A stretch of DNA of 64,000 nt from an uncultured Paracoccaceae bacterium (GTDB lineage Bacteria; Pseudomonadota; Alphaproteobacteria; Rhodobacterales; Rhodobacteraceae). Position numbers and translations under genes: made by a program. The stretch lies in the NCBI GenBank assembly GCA_913041145.1, contig CAJWHE010000004.1, positions 1 through 64,000 on the forward strand. The letters run 5' to 3'. Below are positions 27,550 through 37,891 of this stretch, piece after piece (position 1 is the stretch's first letter; each line of letters opens with the position of its first letter). The notes under the pieces were generated by a model that worked only from the letters and a program-made list of their open reading frames with translations, was not told the origin of the DNA and searched no databases.

Positions 27550-30478
27550 GAGCTCTTACTCCTTCTTTATCTAAAAACACTGGATCACAGACTTTGCAAA
27601 TTGTTTCTGTGCTTCTCAGATGGTCAACTACCTTAATTTTTTCACCCATCCTAGTTTTACCATTTCTCAAAAACCCAAGAGCTATCATAGTATTTAACTC
27701 TGGGGAGTAAGCAACTGAAGTTGAGTAACCTTGTTGCGCAACCCTTACAGGTGAGGCCTCAACATCAAAGAAGTATGAACCTGCAAAAAGTTTATCTGTA
27801 CCAGTTATAGGAATTAACCCTACTAGTTGATCCCTATCCTGATCAATCAAACCAGGACGCATAGCACCAGTCTTGCCTATAAAGTCTTTTTTAGAAGACA
27901 TCATTCTTTGCATCCCCAAATCAAAAGCAGTTATACGGCCATGAATTTCAGAGTGAGTAATAAATCCTTTTTCAATCCGAAGAACATTTAGTGCCTCCAT
28001 ACCATACAGCCCGCCGCCTAAATCCTCAGCAGATGTTTTCAAATGCTTAAACATACTTTCCCCAAAACGAGAAGGTACTGCTATTTCGTATGCATGTTCT
28101 CCAGAAAATGAAATTCTAAATAATCTAGCTTTCACTTCTCCAATACTAACTTCCTTATAAGCCATATAAGCAAAATTATCACTGTTAATTTCTTCATCTA
28201 TTATTTGATTGATCAACTCTCTAGATTTTGGTCCAGCGACTGCAAATTGAGCCCACTGCTCAGTAACACTCATCAAAGTGACATCAAAGTGTGGTACCAA
28301 ACATTGTTGTACAAACTCTAGGTGTGTCATAACTTCTCCAGCGGATGCAGTAGTGGTAGTTATTACATAGTGGTTTTCTTTTATACACGCCGCTGTTCCA
28401 TCATCCATAACATGTCCGTCTTCACGTAACATTAATCCATAACGAACTTTACCTGGAGCTAGTTTGGCGAAATTATTTATGTAGACAAAATCAAGGAAAG
28501 CTGCAGAGTCCTGTCCTTGAATATCAATTTTTCCTAATGTAGAGACATCAACTATCCCGACACTCTCTCGGACATATCTAACTTCTCTATCACAGCTTTC
28601 ACGCCAACTATTCTCGTCTTTTCTTGGAAAATACGACGGTCTATACCACAAACCAGCTTCAATCATCGGTGCTCCTAAATCAACTGACAGTTGATGGGAT
28701 GTAGTGAAACGCTGCGGCGCAAATCCTTCTCCCTGCGCAAAAGCCCCCACAGCGGCTATAGAAACTGGAGTATAGGGCGGGCGAAATGTAGTTGTCCCTG
28801 TCTCTGGTATTGCTCTCCCAGTTACATCAGCAAGAACAGCTAATGCTATGACATTTGAGTTTTTACCTTGATCAGGCGCCATCCCTTGAGTTGTATATCG
28901 CTTCATATGCTCAACAGACTTAAAATTTTCCTCTGCAGATTGTTTGATATCTTTAACTGTCACATCGTTTTGAAAATCTATCCACGAACGGCCTTTGCAT
29001 GGAACTGTCCAAAGAGGCACTATCACTGTCGGATCACTTTCAGCTTCAGGAACTGACGTAGTCTTGTAACTTAATCCAAGATTTTTTAAAACTTCTTTCG
29101 CTCTAAATACTCCAGACTTCATACATCCTTTTGTTGAGAAAACACCAGTCGCTGCTCCAGCAACCTCTAGCCCTGGAATCATTCCCGGCACTGGTATAAA
29201 TGCTGCTAGTTGATCATTCCATTCTGGTTTTCCGTTCATATGACATGTAAGATGAACTGTCGGATTCCATCCACCTGAAACTCCAAGCATGCTGGTTTCT
29301 ATTTTCGAAACAGAACCATTAGTCTGTGTAACCTCGACTTCTTTAACTCCCATTCTTCCACGAACATTGGTTACCATCGCACCTTTAAATACAGGAAAAT
29401 CACCTTGAATGGTTGCATCACTCCTACTATCTACATAGGCGGCAATTTCTATTCCGTTCGAATGCAGATCTTTGGCAGTTCTAAATGCGTCGTTATTGTT
29501 TCCAAATATAACTGCTTTCTTACCCAGACTTACCCCATATCGGTTTAAGTAACCCCGCATCGCTGAAGCTGTAAAAACTCCTGGCCTATCATTGTTTTGA
29601 AAAGCAATAGATCTCTCTATAGAGCCTGCTGCATATACAGCACCTTTTGCTACAATTCGCCAAAAAATTTCTACAGGGAGGGTATGATTTTTTTCTTTAA
29701 TATGATGGGATATCCGTTCAACTGCCCCATAAGTCCCTCCATCATAGGCACCCGTAACGGTCGTTCTTGACATACAGCGAACATTGTCCATTTGGTTCAG
29801 TTGATCTATTTTTTCTCTAGCCCAAATATCACCAGGTTTTCCATCAATGTCATAATTTTCTGAATTAAGTCGACCACCAAAAACGGAATCTTCTTCGCAA
29901 AAGATGACTTTAGCTCCAGCGTTAGCTGCAGTTAAGGCAGCCATAATACCAGCTGGTCCCGATCCAATTACAAGGACATCACAGAATGCATACGCTTTTT
30001 CATAGTAATCACTATTATTTGCCATTGAAAGCCGGCCCAAGCCAGCCGCACGTCTAATCGATGGCTCATAAAGAGCTTCCCAAAATTTCTTTGGCCACAT
30101 AAACGTTTTATAATAGAACCCAGCAGCAAGAAATGGAGATATTAAGTCATTTAGCTCTAACAAATCCCACTTTAAAGTTCCCCAGTAGTTTTGAGAGTAA
30201 ACCCTTAAATCTGGTACTAATTCCTGTGTGGTCAGTCTGACATTGGGGGTGGTTTGATTCCCATCCCTTATCTCCACTAACCCATTTGGTTCCTGAGACC
30301 CATCAGTCATCACGCCTCTGGGACGATGGTACTTAAACGAACGCCCAATGACCTTAACGTCATTTGCTATTAAAGCTGAAGCGAGTGTATCTCCTTCGCA
30401 ACCCAAGAATTCCTTATCATCAAAAGTAAATTTAAGTGGCGCAGATGAATTAATTAGGCGGCCCTCTTTAACTCTCAT
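27542..30478 (-). CDS. soxA: Sarcosine oxidase alpha subunit
   Basis: Large subunit of the four-subunit enzyme that oxidises sarcosine to glycine, passing the methyl group to tetrahydrofolate. The 978-residue product has an N-terminal ferredoxin-like domain (FTFDDKEFLGCEGDTLASAL), an NAD-binding Rossmann domain with IGSGPAG near 171-177, a central linker, and a C-terminal aminomethyltransferase (GcvT-type) domain with YGMEALNVLRIEKGFITHSEI. Its ATG overlaps the soxD stop as TAATG. Confidence 0.97.
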   Translation of the reverse strand: MRVKEGRLINSSAPLKFTFDDKEFLGCEGDTLASALIANDVKVIGRSFKYHRPRGVMTDGSQEPNGLVEIRDGNQTTPNVRLTTQELVPDLRVYSQNYWGTLKWDLLELNDLISPFLAAGFYYKTFMWPKKFWEALYEPSIRRAAGLGRLSMANNSDYYEKAYAFCDVLVIGSGPAGIMAALTAANAGAKVIFCEEDSVFGGRLNSENYDIDGKPGDIWAREKIDQLNQMDNVRCMSRTTVTGAYDGGTYGAVERISHHIKEKNHTLPVEIFWRIVAKGAVYAAGSIERSIAFQNNDRPGVFTASAMRGYLNRYGVSLGKKAVIFGNNNDAFRTAKDLHSNGIEIAAYVDSRSDATIQGDFPVFKGAMVTNVRGRMGVKEVEVTQTNGSVSKIETSMLGVSGGWNPTVHLTCHMNGKPEWNDQLAAFIPVPGMIPGLEVAGAATGVFSTKGCMKSGVFRAKEVLKNLGLSYKTTSVPEAESDPTVIVPLWTVPCKGRSWIDFQNDVTVKDIKQSAEENFKSVEHMKRYTTQGMAPDQGKNSNVIALAVLADVTGRAIPETGTTTFRPPYTPVSIAAVGAFAQGEGFAPQRFTTSHQLSVDLGAPMIEAGLWYRPSYFPRKDENSWRESCDREVRYVRESVGIVDVSTLGKIDIQGQDSAAFLDFVYINNFAKLAPGKVRYGLMLREDGHVMDDGTAACIKENHYVITTTTASAGEVMTHLEFVQQCLVPHFDVTLMSVTEQWAQFAVAGPKSRELINQIIDEEINSDNFAYMAYKEVSIGEVKARLFRISFSGEHAYEIAVPSRFGESMFKHLKTSAEDLGGGLYGMEALNVLRIEKGFITHSEIHGRITAFDLGMQRMMSSKKDFIGKTGAMRPGLIDQDRDQLVGLIPITGTDKLFAGSYFFDVEASPVRVAQQGYSTSVAYSPELNTMIALGFLRNGKTRMGEKIKVVDHLRSTETICKVCDPVFLDKEGVRARG

Positions 30479-30744
30479 TACTTTGAATCCTTTACGTTAT
30501 TAACAAGCTCAACCTTAAAAATTTCATGGGTTGCTGTATCTCGCTGAACTAGCAACCACGCCCTACAACCTGCCTCATGCTGCCATAAATCCTCAGTTAA
30601 ACCACAAGGATTTTCTCTGATGTGAAGATACTTATGCATAGCATCCAAATCTGACTCTCCTGGCCTAGTTAAATAATCTTTGGCTCCTCGGTAATAGAAT
30701 TCGCGTCTATCTCTTTCACCACATAAAGGGCATTTGATACGCAT
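30478..30744 (-). CDS. soxD: Sarcosine oxidase delta subunit
   Basis: Zinc-binding small subunit of heterotetrameric sarcosine oxidase. The 88-residue product begins MRIKCPLCGERDRREFYY, with the CPLCG knuckle, and contains the conserved RENPCGLTEDLWQHEAGCRAWL block that supplies the remaining Cys/His ligands. Located between soxB (14 bases) and soxA (overlapping). Confidence 0.95.
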   Translation of the reverse strand: MRIKCPLCGERDRREFYYRGAKDYLTRPGESDLDAMHKYLHIRENPCGLTEDLWQHEAGCRAWLLVQRDTATHEIFKVELVNNVKDSK

Positions 30745-30758
30745 AATTTAGGTTCCTC

Positions 30759-32012
30759 TTAATGTAAGTTGTGCTGAGAGCCTGTGGATTCTTCATCCAT
30801 TAGGCCAACTCCAGTTCTAAATCGATCAAAGGTATGTTTTTTTGCAACCTCATGTGGCTTATCTTCTGCCATTAGGTGAGCCATACACCAACCTGACGCT
30901 GGAATAGCCTTAAAACCACCGTAGCACCAGCCACAGTCCATATATAAGTTTTCAACTTCTGTTTTATCAATAATAAAGGACCCATCTGGAGTCATATCCA
31001 TTATCCCCCCCCAACTTCGAAGAACCTTAGCTTTTCCAATAGCTGGCATTAAACTCATACCTGCCTCCATAACGTGTTCCATCATTGGTAAGTTGCCTCT
31101 TTGAGAATAGGAGGCGTGAAAGTCTAAGTCACCACCAAAAACAAGACCACCTTTATCAGATTGAGAAATATAAAAATGCCCCATGCCAAATGTTACCACA
31201 TGGTTAATAGCTGGTTTTAGTCCCTCTGAGACAAAAGCTTGTAAGATATGACTTTCAATAGGTACCTCCAACCCAGCCATTGCAGCCACTTCAGAAGAAC
31301 GACCGGCCACAACAATTGCTACTTTTTTTCCACGAATAGGTCCTAAAGAAGTTTGAACACCAGTAACTTTCCCGTTAACCACATCTATTCCAGTAACTGC
31401 GCATCTTTGAATTAAATCAACACCTAGCTGATCCGCGGCCCGTGCATAACCCCAAGCTACTGCATCGTGCCTCGCATTCCCACCTCTCTTGTGAAAAAGG
31501 CCTCCGTATACAGGAAAACGGTGATTATCAAAATCTAAATATGGAAGCTCTTTTCTTACTCCTTCTCTATCTAAGAGTATTGCATCGTCTCCTTGACTTA
31601 TCATCATATTTCCCCGCCGAGCGGCAGCGTCTCTTTGACCATCTGAGTGGAAAAGGTTAATAACTCCACGCTGTGAATGCATTGCATTATAGTTAAGTTC
31701 AGATTCCATAGTCTCCCAAAGCTTTAAGGAGTGGCTATAAAATTCTGAATTCCCCGGGATCATATAGTTAGCCCTAACTATTGTAGTATTTCGACCAACA
31801 TTTCCTGACCCAATGTAACCCTTTTCAAGAACAGCCACATTGGTTATCCCATGATTTTTTGCCAAGTAGTAAGCCGTGGCTAACCCGTGACCTCCTCCTC
31901 CAATTATGATAACATCATATTCTGATTTTGGCTCAGGCTCTCTCCAAACAGGCTTCCAGTTCTTATTTCCTGTCAAACCTTCTTTAAGAATCTTTAAGAC
32001 ATTATATTTCAT
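30759..32012 (-). CDS. soxB: Sarcosine oxidase beta subunit
   Basis: Catalytic flavin subunit. The 417-residue product has the FAD-binding Rossmann start YDVIIIGGGGHGLATAYYLA with the glycine cluster at 38-43, and the DAO-fold C-terminus containing YMDCGWCYGGFKAIPASG. Family members carry non-covalent FAD and covalent FMN. First gene of the soxBDAG operon, 119 bases downstream of a hydroxy-acid dehydrogenase gene on the same strand. Confidence 0.97.
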   Translation of the reverse strand: MKYNVLKILKEGLTGNKNWKPVWREPEPKSEYDVIIIGGGGHGLATAYYLAKNHGITNVAVLEKGYIGSGNVGRNTTIVRANYMIPGNSEFYSHSLKLWETMESELNYNAMHSQRGVINLFHSDGQRDAAARRGNMMISQGDDAILLDREGVRKELPYLDFDNHRFPVYGGLFHKRGGNARHDAVAWGYARAADQLGVDLIQRCAVTGIDVVNGKVTGVQTSLGPIRGKKVAIVVAGRSSEVAAMAGLEVPIESHILQAFVSEGLKPAINHVVTFGMGHFYISQSDKGGLVFGGDLDFHASYSQRGNLPMMEHVMEAGMSLMPAIGKAKVLRSWGGIMDMTPDGSFIIDKTEVENLYMDCGWCYGGFKAIPASGWCMAHLMAEDKPHEVAKKHTFDRFRTGVGLMDEESTGSQHNLH

Positions 32013-32083
32013 GTTAGTACTCCTGCGTTAAGTTGCAGATAATCAATAAAATGTGGGCTTTACAAGTACAATTTATGTATCTT

Positions 32084-32110
32084 TAAAAAAAATATATATA
32101 ATATATATTT
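32084..32110 (-). terminator. AT-only hairpin with T-tract between the dehydrogenase gene and soxB
   Basis: AAATATATA (32090-32098) and TATATATTT (32102-32110) form a perfect 9-bp stem; on the minus strand it runs into a T tract (32084-32092). The same stretch could instead be the -10 region of a soxB promoter, since TTGTCA lies at 32113-32118 at a 17-base spacing. The two readings cannot be separated by eye. Confidence 0.35.
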
Positions 32111-32131
32111 ATTGACAATTAAGATAATAAT

Positions 32132-33088
32132 TCATTTCCTAATAGGTACAACCTCATAGCCAGGTTCTTCAGCTTCATCATCCACCATTTCTATAGGAAA
32201 TCCAGAAGCTGTAATATCTAGTCCCGTTTTTTCTTCAAGTCGCTTTATAATATTTGGAGAGAATTCATTTTCACCATAACGACTTATACCATCTTCAAAA
32301 ATAGAAATCATAAGAGGGCTTATTTCTAAGGGTATACCCGCGTTATCAGCTATTTTTTGGAATAAAGATATATCCTTATGAACTAACCCCATCGTAAAGG
32401 ATATATCCCTAGATCCATTCAATATTACTTGGCTTTCTGTTTCGTGAACAAATGAATTTCCTGACGATATTTTAATGGCTTCAAACGCTGTACTCAAATC
32501 CATTCCAGCACCCTTTGCGACAGTTAAAGCTTCTGCACATGTCAAAAGGTTTGCTGTCGCTAAATAATTTGTTAAAACTTTTAAAATACTTGCTGAACCA
32601 AGATCTCCCGTATGTAATACCCGTCTACCCAATGTGGTAAGAAGTGGTAGTATTTTTTCAAAAGTTTGTCGTTCACAACCTGCAAATATTGATATATTTC
32701 CTGTATCCGCCCTATGACACCCACCAGATACTGGGCAATCAACTGCTTCTGCATCCTTCAATATTACTTTCTTTCCTAACCTCTTCACTTCATATTGATC
32801 CGTAGTTGACATCTCCAACCAAACTTTACCTTTTGACAGTCCACCCAAAATGCCATTCTCACCCTCCATAACCTCAGCTGATATCTTGGGATGTGGTAGG
32901 CAAGTTATTATAACGTCGGATTGCTCTGCAACCTCTATGGGGCTATCAGCTTTTTGGGCACCCTTTTTTACAAATTCATTAACTAACTCTTGATCTAAAT
33001 CTCTAACAGTTAAGCTGAAGTTATTCCTCAGCAGGCTGCCGGCAAGTTTTCCTCCAACATTTCCTAAGCCTATAAAACCAATACGCAT
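32132..33088 (-). CDS. NAD(P)-dependent beta-hydroxyacid dehydrogenase (3-hydroxyisobutyrate dehydrogenase family)
   Basis: The 318-residue product has the family layout: MRIGFIGLGNVGG dinucleotide motif at the N-terminus, the substrate-binding DCPVSGG near 118-123, and the catalytic lysine in SASILKVLTNYL near 170, then the all-helical C-terminal domain. I use the ATG at 33088 rather than the TTG one codon upstream; GAGAGG precedes it. The substrate (hydroxyisobutyrate, tartronate semialdehyde or other) is not readable. It lies upstream of soxB on the same strand, but a link to sarcosine metabolism is unproven. Confidence 0.87.
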   Translation of the reverse strand: MRIGFIGLGNVGGKLAGSLLRNNFSLTVRDLDQELVNEFVKKGAQKADSPIEVAEQSDVIITCLPHPKISAEVMEGENGILGGLSKGKVWLEMSTTDQYEVKRLGKKVILKDAEAVDCPVSGGCHRADTGNISIFAGCERQTFEKILPLLTTLGRRVLHTGDLGSASILKVLTNYLATANLLTCAEALTVAKGAGMDLSTAFEAIKISSGNSFVHETESQVILNGSRDISFTMGLVHKDISLFQKIADNAGIPLEISPLMISIFEDGISRYGENEFSPNIIKRLEEKTGLDITASGFPIEMVDDEAEEPGYEVVPIRK

Positions 33089-33236
33089 CAAACTAACCTC
33101 TCAATAAATATTTCACTAGCATTTCAAAAAGTTTTTATGCTCTAATATAATGGATTACAGAATTTATATTTATTAACAATAGACCTAGGAATTTAATCTC
33201 TATTATATGGGTATTATTAAAAACGAACATTCAGCT

Positions 33237-33265
33237 TTGATAAAAATTGTATCTTTATGTAATAA
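33237..33265 (+). promoter_or_regulatory. Predicted promoter of the alpha/beta hydrolase gene
   Basis: TTGATA (33237-33242) and TAATAA (33260-33265) are exactly 17 bases apart. A start near 33272 gives a short leader ending in AGGAG (33277-33281), which supports the TTG at 33289 as the translation start. Confidence 0.5.
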
Positions 33266-33288
33266 GTGGACTTGTCAGGAGAAATAAA

Positions 33289-34035
33289 TTGTTAAACTCT
33301 ATAAGTCATGGAAAAAAGTCTAAAGGTCCCCCATTAATTATTCTCCATGGGCTTTTTGGATCTGCTAATAATTGGAGTTCAATCGCCAGAGCAATGTCCG
33401 ACCAAAGACACGTAATTTGCATAGACTTGAGAAATCACGGCAACAGTCCTTGGCATTCAACTCATAGCTATGACGATTTAGCTACGGATGTTGCTATGAC
33501 ACTAGATGAACCAGCAGATATTATTGGACACTCAATGGGCGGTAAGGCTGCCATGGTTCTAGCTCTTAGGTACCCTCAGTTAGTTAACAAATTAATCATA
33601 GCAGATATATCACCCATCCGCTATAATCAGTCCCAAATATCCATCATCAATGCGTTATTAGCTATTAACTTACATATAGCCGAAAGCCGCACAGAAGTGA
33701 TGTCTCAAATGCTCACTATAGAGCCTGACCTTAGAGCATTCTTAGCTCAGTCTATAAATATAAAAGAAAAGGTATGGCGAATAAACTTAAAAACCCTAAA
33801 AAAAGATATGAACAAAATTGTCGGGTTCCCAAATTTTAAGGCAGAATTCACCGGAAAGACTCTGTTTATAACTGGAGAAAAATCTAATTATACGCATGAA
33901 AGCCATAAACCAAACATCAGAAGACTTTTTCCAAATAGTAGTTTTATAAGCATCCAAAATGCTGGTCACTGGTTACACGTAGAAAAACCGCTGGAGTTTA
34001 AGGATATTACTAAAACATTTCTAAATGAAAAGTAG
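33289..34035 (+). CDS. Alpha/beta hydrolase, YbfF-like esterase
   Basis: Cytoplasmic serine esterase of the YbfF type. From a TTG start at 33289, seven bases after AGGAG, it encodes 248 residues: PPLIILHGLFGSANNWSSIA with the oxyanion HG, DLRNHGNSPW, the nucleophile elbow GHSMGGKAAM and a late AGHWLHVEKP histidine. An upstream in-frame TTG at 33247 is rejected because it overlaps the predicted promoter. Natural substrate unknown. Convergent with lepA, 22 bases apart. Confidence 0.88.
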   Translation: MLNSISHGKKSKGPPLIILHGLFGSANNWSSIARAMSDQRHVICIDLRNHGNSPWHSTHSYDDLATDVAMTLDEPADIIGHSMGGKAAMVLALRYPQLVNKLIIADISPIRYNQSQISIINALLAINLHIAESRTEVMSQMLTIEPDLRAFLAQSINIKEKVWRINLKTLKKDMNKIVGFPNFKAEFTGKTLFITGEKSNYTHESHKPNIRRLFPNSSFISIQNAGHWLHVEKPLEFKDITKTFLNEK

Positions 34036-34057
34036 ATTCTGTAGTTTTAAAAGTTTG

Positions 34058-35857
34058 TTAATTATCCATTTTAAGCGCCGAAATAAACGCTTCCTGAGGT
34101 ATATTAACTTTACCAAACTGTCGCATCTTTTTCTTACCAGCCTTCTGTTTCTCAAGTAACTTCTTTTTGCGTGTTACATCACCACCATAACACTTTGCTG
34201 TAACGTCCTTACGCATTGCAGCCAATGTTTCTCTTGCCACAATCCTTCCACCAATTGCTGCCTGTATAGGGATCTTAAACATATGACGAGGAATCAAATC
34301 TTTTAATTTCTCACACATCATCCGACCTCTTTGTTCGGCTCTATCTCTATGAACCATAATACTTAAAGCATCTACGGGCTCTTCATTAACTAAAACTTGC
34401 AATTTCACGAGATTATCAGTTCTATACTCAAGCATCTGGTAGTCAAAAGATGCATAACCTTTCGATATACTTTTAAGCCTGTCGTAAAAGTCGAAAACAA
34501 CCTCATTTAGAGGGAGGTCGTAAACAACCATTGCTCTAGATCCGGCATAGGTTAGTTCCAATTGAATCCCTCTACGGTCCTGACAGAGCTTTAAGACATC
34601 TCCCAGATACTCATCTGGCACTAAAATAGTTGCTTTTATTCTTGGTTCTTCCATATGGTCAACATGTGTTAAATCTGGCATGTCAGCCGGATTATGTAGT
34701 TCAATAAACTCTCCATCTCTCATATAAATATGATAAATTACTGATGGTGCTGTTGTTATTAATTCGATATCAAACTCCCGCTCTACACGATCTCGTACAA
34801 CCTCGAGATGTAACAAACCTAAAAATCCACACCGAAAGCCGAAACCTAATGCTGCTGAGGTCTCCATTTCATATGAAAACGACGCATCATTAAGAGATAA
34901 TTTCTCTATAGAACTCCTTAAGTCCTCAAACAGCGATGAGTCTATAGGAAATAGTCCACAAAAAACGACAGGTTGAGACGGCTTAAACCCATCCAAAGCC
35001 ACAAGAGTACCATTTTTTTCATGCGTAATTGTATCACCAACCCTAGTATCTCTTACCTGTTTGATTGATGCAGTAATAAAACCAATCTCTCCAGGTCCCA
35101 GCAAATCAACAGCTTCCATTTCTGGTCTGAATACTCCAATTTTTTCAACATGATGAACAGAATTATTTGACATCATCCTAACTCGGTCTCCTTTTTTTAA
35201 GAAGCCGTCGATTACTCGGACTAAAACAATTACTCCAAGATAGGCATCGTACCAAGAATCTACCAACATAGCCTTGAGAGGCGCTTTTGAGTCTCCAAGA
35301 GGTGGCGGAAGCATAGAAATTATGGCTTCCAACGTCTGATGGATTCCTTGTCCAGTTTTAGCTGATACGAAGATAGCACCTGAAGCATCAATACCAATTA
35401 CATCTTCTATCTGCTCTGCAACTTTGTCGCAATCGCTTGCTGGTAGATCAATCTTATTTAAGATTGGAACTATTTCGTGATCAGCATCAATAGCTTGATA
35501 AACATTCGCTAATGTCTGCGCTTCTACGCCTTGGGTGCTATCCACTACCAATAATGATCCCTCAACAGCACGCATTGATCTGCTTACTTCATACGCAAAA
35601 TCAACATGACCAGGTGTGTCAATTAAATTTAGAACATAGTCTTGGCCGTCATCAGAAAGATAATCTAATCTAACAGTATTTGCCTTTATTGTAATTCCCC
35701 GCTCCCTCTCAATATCCATAGTATCAAGAAGTTGCTCTTTCATATCTCTTTGACTAACCGTTCCAGTTTCTTGAATAAGCCTATCAGCCAGGGTTGATTT
35801 CCCATGATCAATGTGCGCCACAATAGAAAAATTTCTAATTTTTGATAAATCTGTCAT
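34058..35857 (-). CDS. lepA: Elongation factor 4 (LepA)
   Basis: Ribosome-associated GTPase thought to act in translation initiation and back-translocation. The 599-residue product has the G1 motif [36 protein letters not shown], the NKID motif, domain II, EF-G-like domains III and V ([13 protein letters not shown]) and the LepA-specific C-terminal domain ([19 protein letters not shown]). Length and the C-terminal domain distinguish it from EF-G and TypA. Confidence 0.98.
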   Translation of the reverse strand: MTDLSKIRNFSIVAHIDHGKSTLADRLIQETGTVSQRDMKEQLLDTMDIERERGITIKANTVRLDYLSDDGQDYVLNLIDTPGHVDFAYEVSRSMRAVEGSLLVVDSTQGVEAQTLANVYQAIDADHEIVPILNKIDLPASDCDKVAEQIEDVIGIDASGAIFVSAKTGQGIHQTLEAIISMLPPPLGDSKAPLKAMLVDSWYDAYLGVIVLVRVIDGFLKKGDRVRMMSNNSVHHVEKIGVFRPEMEAVDLLGPGEIGFITASIKQVRDTRVGDTITHEKNGTLVALDGFKPSQPVVFCGLFPIDSSLFEDLRSSIEKLSLNDASFSYEMETSAALGFGFRCGFLGLLHLEVVRDRVEREFDIELITTAPSVIYHIYMRDGEFIELHNPADMPDLTHVDHMEEPRIKATILVPDEYLGDVLKLCQDRRGIQLELTYAGSRAMVVYDLPLNEVVFDFYDRLKSISKGYASFDYQMLEYRTDNLVKLQVLVNEEPVDALSIMVHRDRAEQRGRMMCEKLKDLIPRHMFKIPIQAAIGGRIVARETLAAMRKDVTAKCYGGDVTRKKKLLEKQKAGKKKMRQFGKVNIPQEAFISALKMDN

Positions 35858-35985
35858 GATCGACGCATATGAGATATGGAGAAGTCTGGGTCAAGTCCCA
35901 ACACTATTTTTTTAAAAAAAATATTATTAGAGATATAACAAATTTTTATCAAAGAAAACCACAATTAGTAGATTTTTAAGTTATC

Positions 35986-36411
35986 CTATTGAACAATTAG
36001 GGTAGTTTCTATTTCACCAAAGCTCTCAAAATTTAACCAAATTTTTAAACTATCACCAGTCAAAATTGGTTTATTTGGACCCATCAGCATTAAGTGCTTA
36101 CCACCCGATGCAAGGGTGACCTCTTCTCCCTTGGAAAACTTTATTCCCATCATTAAATGCTTCATTTTAACAACACCATCAGTAGACGTTATTGTGTCAT
36201 GCAACATTGCTTTTTTAAAGTCTAACGTTCTAACAGAAATTAATCTATCCGCACCGTCAGTATCATTTACTATAGTCATGAACACAGCAGCAGCCTTACC
36301 CATTCCACCCGAAACTTTTATTGATGAATTGCTTATTATGACTTCAGCAACTACACTCTTAGAGAAGCACATAACTGTGAAGAAAAAAGATAAGAAAATG
36401 GTTTTAAACAT
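35986..36411 (-). CDS. Periplasmic PCu(A)C copper chaperone
   Basis: Binds Cu(I) in the periplasm, usually for cytochrome oxidase CuA assembly. The 141-residue product has a signal peptide (MFKTIFLSFFFTVMCFSKSVVA) and the copper motif H71, M83, H106 and M108, i.e. the family pattern H-x(10-12)-M-x(21-22)-H-x-M, within a cupredoxin-like fold. Extra methionines (M87, M88, M110) are nearby. It is 128 bases after lepA on the minus strand. Confidence 0.9.
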   Translation of the reverse strand: MFKTIFLSFFFTVMCFSKSVVAEVIISNSSIKVSGGMGKAAAVFMTIVNDTDGADRLISVRTLDFKKAMLHDTITSTDGVVKMKHLMMGIKFSKGEEVTLASGGKHLMLMGPNKPILTGDSLKIWLNFESFGEIETTLIVQ

Positions 36412-36454
36412 ATTATAAATCTTACTTTGGTCTCTATAACAATCTATTCTCTAC

Positions 36455-36745
36455 TTATACTGAAGCTAATCTTGCTTTCTCAATGTCTCTTTTAACTTTT
36501 TGAGCTTTTAAGGATAAAATCTCTGGTTTAGCTTTAGACATAAAACTATCTAAACCACCTCTATGGTCAACAGTTCTCAAAGCAGCTGCTGATATTCGAA
36601 ATTTAAATGATCGCCCAAGAGCTTCTGAAATCAAAGTAACATCATTTAGATTAGGTAAGAATTTTCTCTTTGTTCTATTCTTAGCATGGCTAACATTATT
36701 ACCAGACATTGGTCCTTTAGCTGTAAATTCACAAACTCTCGCCAT
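36455..36745 (-). CDS. rpmB: 50S ribosomal protein L28
   Basis: Large-subunit ribosomal protein. The 96-residue product has the alphaproteobacterial L28 N-terminus [29 protein letters not shown] and the [13 protein letters not shown]-type middle ([18 protein letters not shown]). The length matches the longer alphaproteobacterial form. It precedes the copper chaperone by 43 bases on the same strand. Confidence 0.97.
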   Translation of the reverse strand: MARVCEFTAKGPMSGNNVSHAKNRTKRKFLPNLNDVTLISEALGRSFKFRISAAALRTVDHRGGLDSFMSKAKPEILSLKAQKVKRDIEKARLASV

Positions 36746-36798
36746 AGTCTTTCCCTTTAATTCTAAGTTTACTCAGATGTGTTTGATAGTGATCGTAG

Positions 36799-36827
36799 CC
36801 ATTACTAGCACTGAGCTAATTCGTCAA
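36799..36827 (-). promoter_or_regulatory. Possible rpmB promoter
   Basis: On the minus strand TTGACG (36822-36827) is followed after 17 bases by TAATGG (36799-36804). The -35 is near consensus, the -10 is poor. It is about 50-80 bases upstream of the rpmB ATG and no other candidate is visible. Confidence 0.35.
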
Positions 36828-36854
36828 GTAATGAGTATCAGAAATTCATAGATA

Positions 36855-37835
36855 TTACTTATTAAACGATTCAATTATTTTTTTTGCAGCAGAGTCTGGT
36901 GATAACTCGTTAAGTGCTACTTTTTTTGATAAGATTTTCATCTGTTTTTTTACATCAGGTTTATTATTCATCTCATTAATTATCCTATTTTGGACTTCAT
37001 TTTTAAACCAATGCACTGCCTGTGCCTCACGACGTTTTAACCAGCTCCCACTTTCTTTTCTCCAATCCATTAACAACTGAATATCAAGCCAAACTGTGTC
37101 AATTCCGTCACCCGAAATTGACGAGACTAGAGACACTTTAGGAAACCCTGCTGGATCTTCTTCTCTATCTCTAAATAGCTCTAGAGCACCCGCATAATCA
37201 GCCTGAGTACGTGCTGCGGCCAACTTTAGTTCGCCATCAGCTTTGTTAACCACTATAATATCTGCAATTTCCATTATACCTCTTTTCACACCCTGCAAGT
37301 CATCTCCACCAGCGGGGGATAGTAAAAGTAAGAATAAGTCTGACATCTCAGATACCATTGTCTCTGATTGCCCCACTCCAACAGTCTCAATTATAACAAC
37401 ATCAAAACCTGCTGCTTCACAGATAGTTATCGATTCTCTAGTTCTCCGCGACACTCCTCCTAAATATGTTAGAGATGGAGAGGGTCGAATAAATGCCTGC
37501 GATCGCCGACTTAATTTTTCCATACGTGTTTTGTCACCCAGAATTGAACCTCCAGACTTTATCGAACTTGGATCAATTGCTAGCACAGCTACACTCAATC
37601 CCTTTTCAATCAACATTAAACCAAACTTTTCAATAAAAGTTGACTTCCCAACACCAGGAGTTCCAGACAATCCTATCCTTAAAGATTTGTTGTCAGATTT
37701 AGATAATAAGTCAATTAAACAGAGGGCCTCTTCTCTATGGTCTAACCGAGAGCTTTCAACAAGAGTTATCCCCTGCGCGATTGCACGCCTATCTTTCTTT
37801 AAAATCTTGTGGGCAAGTGTTCTGATTTCATTCAA
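36855..37835 (-). CDS. meaB: Methylmalonyl-CoA mutase-associated GTPase MeaB (ArgK)
   Basis: G3E-family GTPase that gates B12 loading and protects adenosylcobalamin-dependent methylmalonyl-CoA mutase. The 326-residue product has GTPGVGKST at 58-66, DPSS near 93-96, the ETVGVGQSE motif, and NKADGE for guanine recognition. The mutase itself is not in the window. Its presence, with cobQ at the right edge, implies B12-dependent propionyl-CoA metabolism. Confidence 0.95.
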   Translation of the reverse strand: MNEIRTLAHKILKKDRRAIAQGITLVESSRLDHREEALCLIDLLSKSDNKSLRIGLSGTPGVGKSTFIEKFGLMLIEKGLSVAVLAIDPSSIKSGGSILGDKTRMEKLSRRSQAFIRPSPSLTYLGGVSRRTRESITICEAAGFDVVIIETVGVGQSETMVSEMSDLFLLLLSPAGGDDLQGVKRGIMEIADIIVVNKADGELKLAAARTQADYAGALELFRDREEDPAGFPKVSLVSSISGDGIDTVWLDIQLLMDWRKESGSWLKRREAQAVHWFKNEVQNRIINEMNNKPDVKKQMKILSKKVALNELSPDSAAKKIIESFNK

Positions 37836-37891
37836 AGCTTTAAATCTTTCATATACAAATTAATACTCTAATAGTTATAGTCATATAAACA

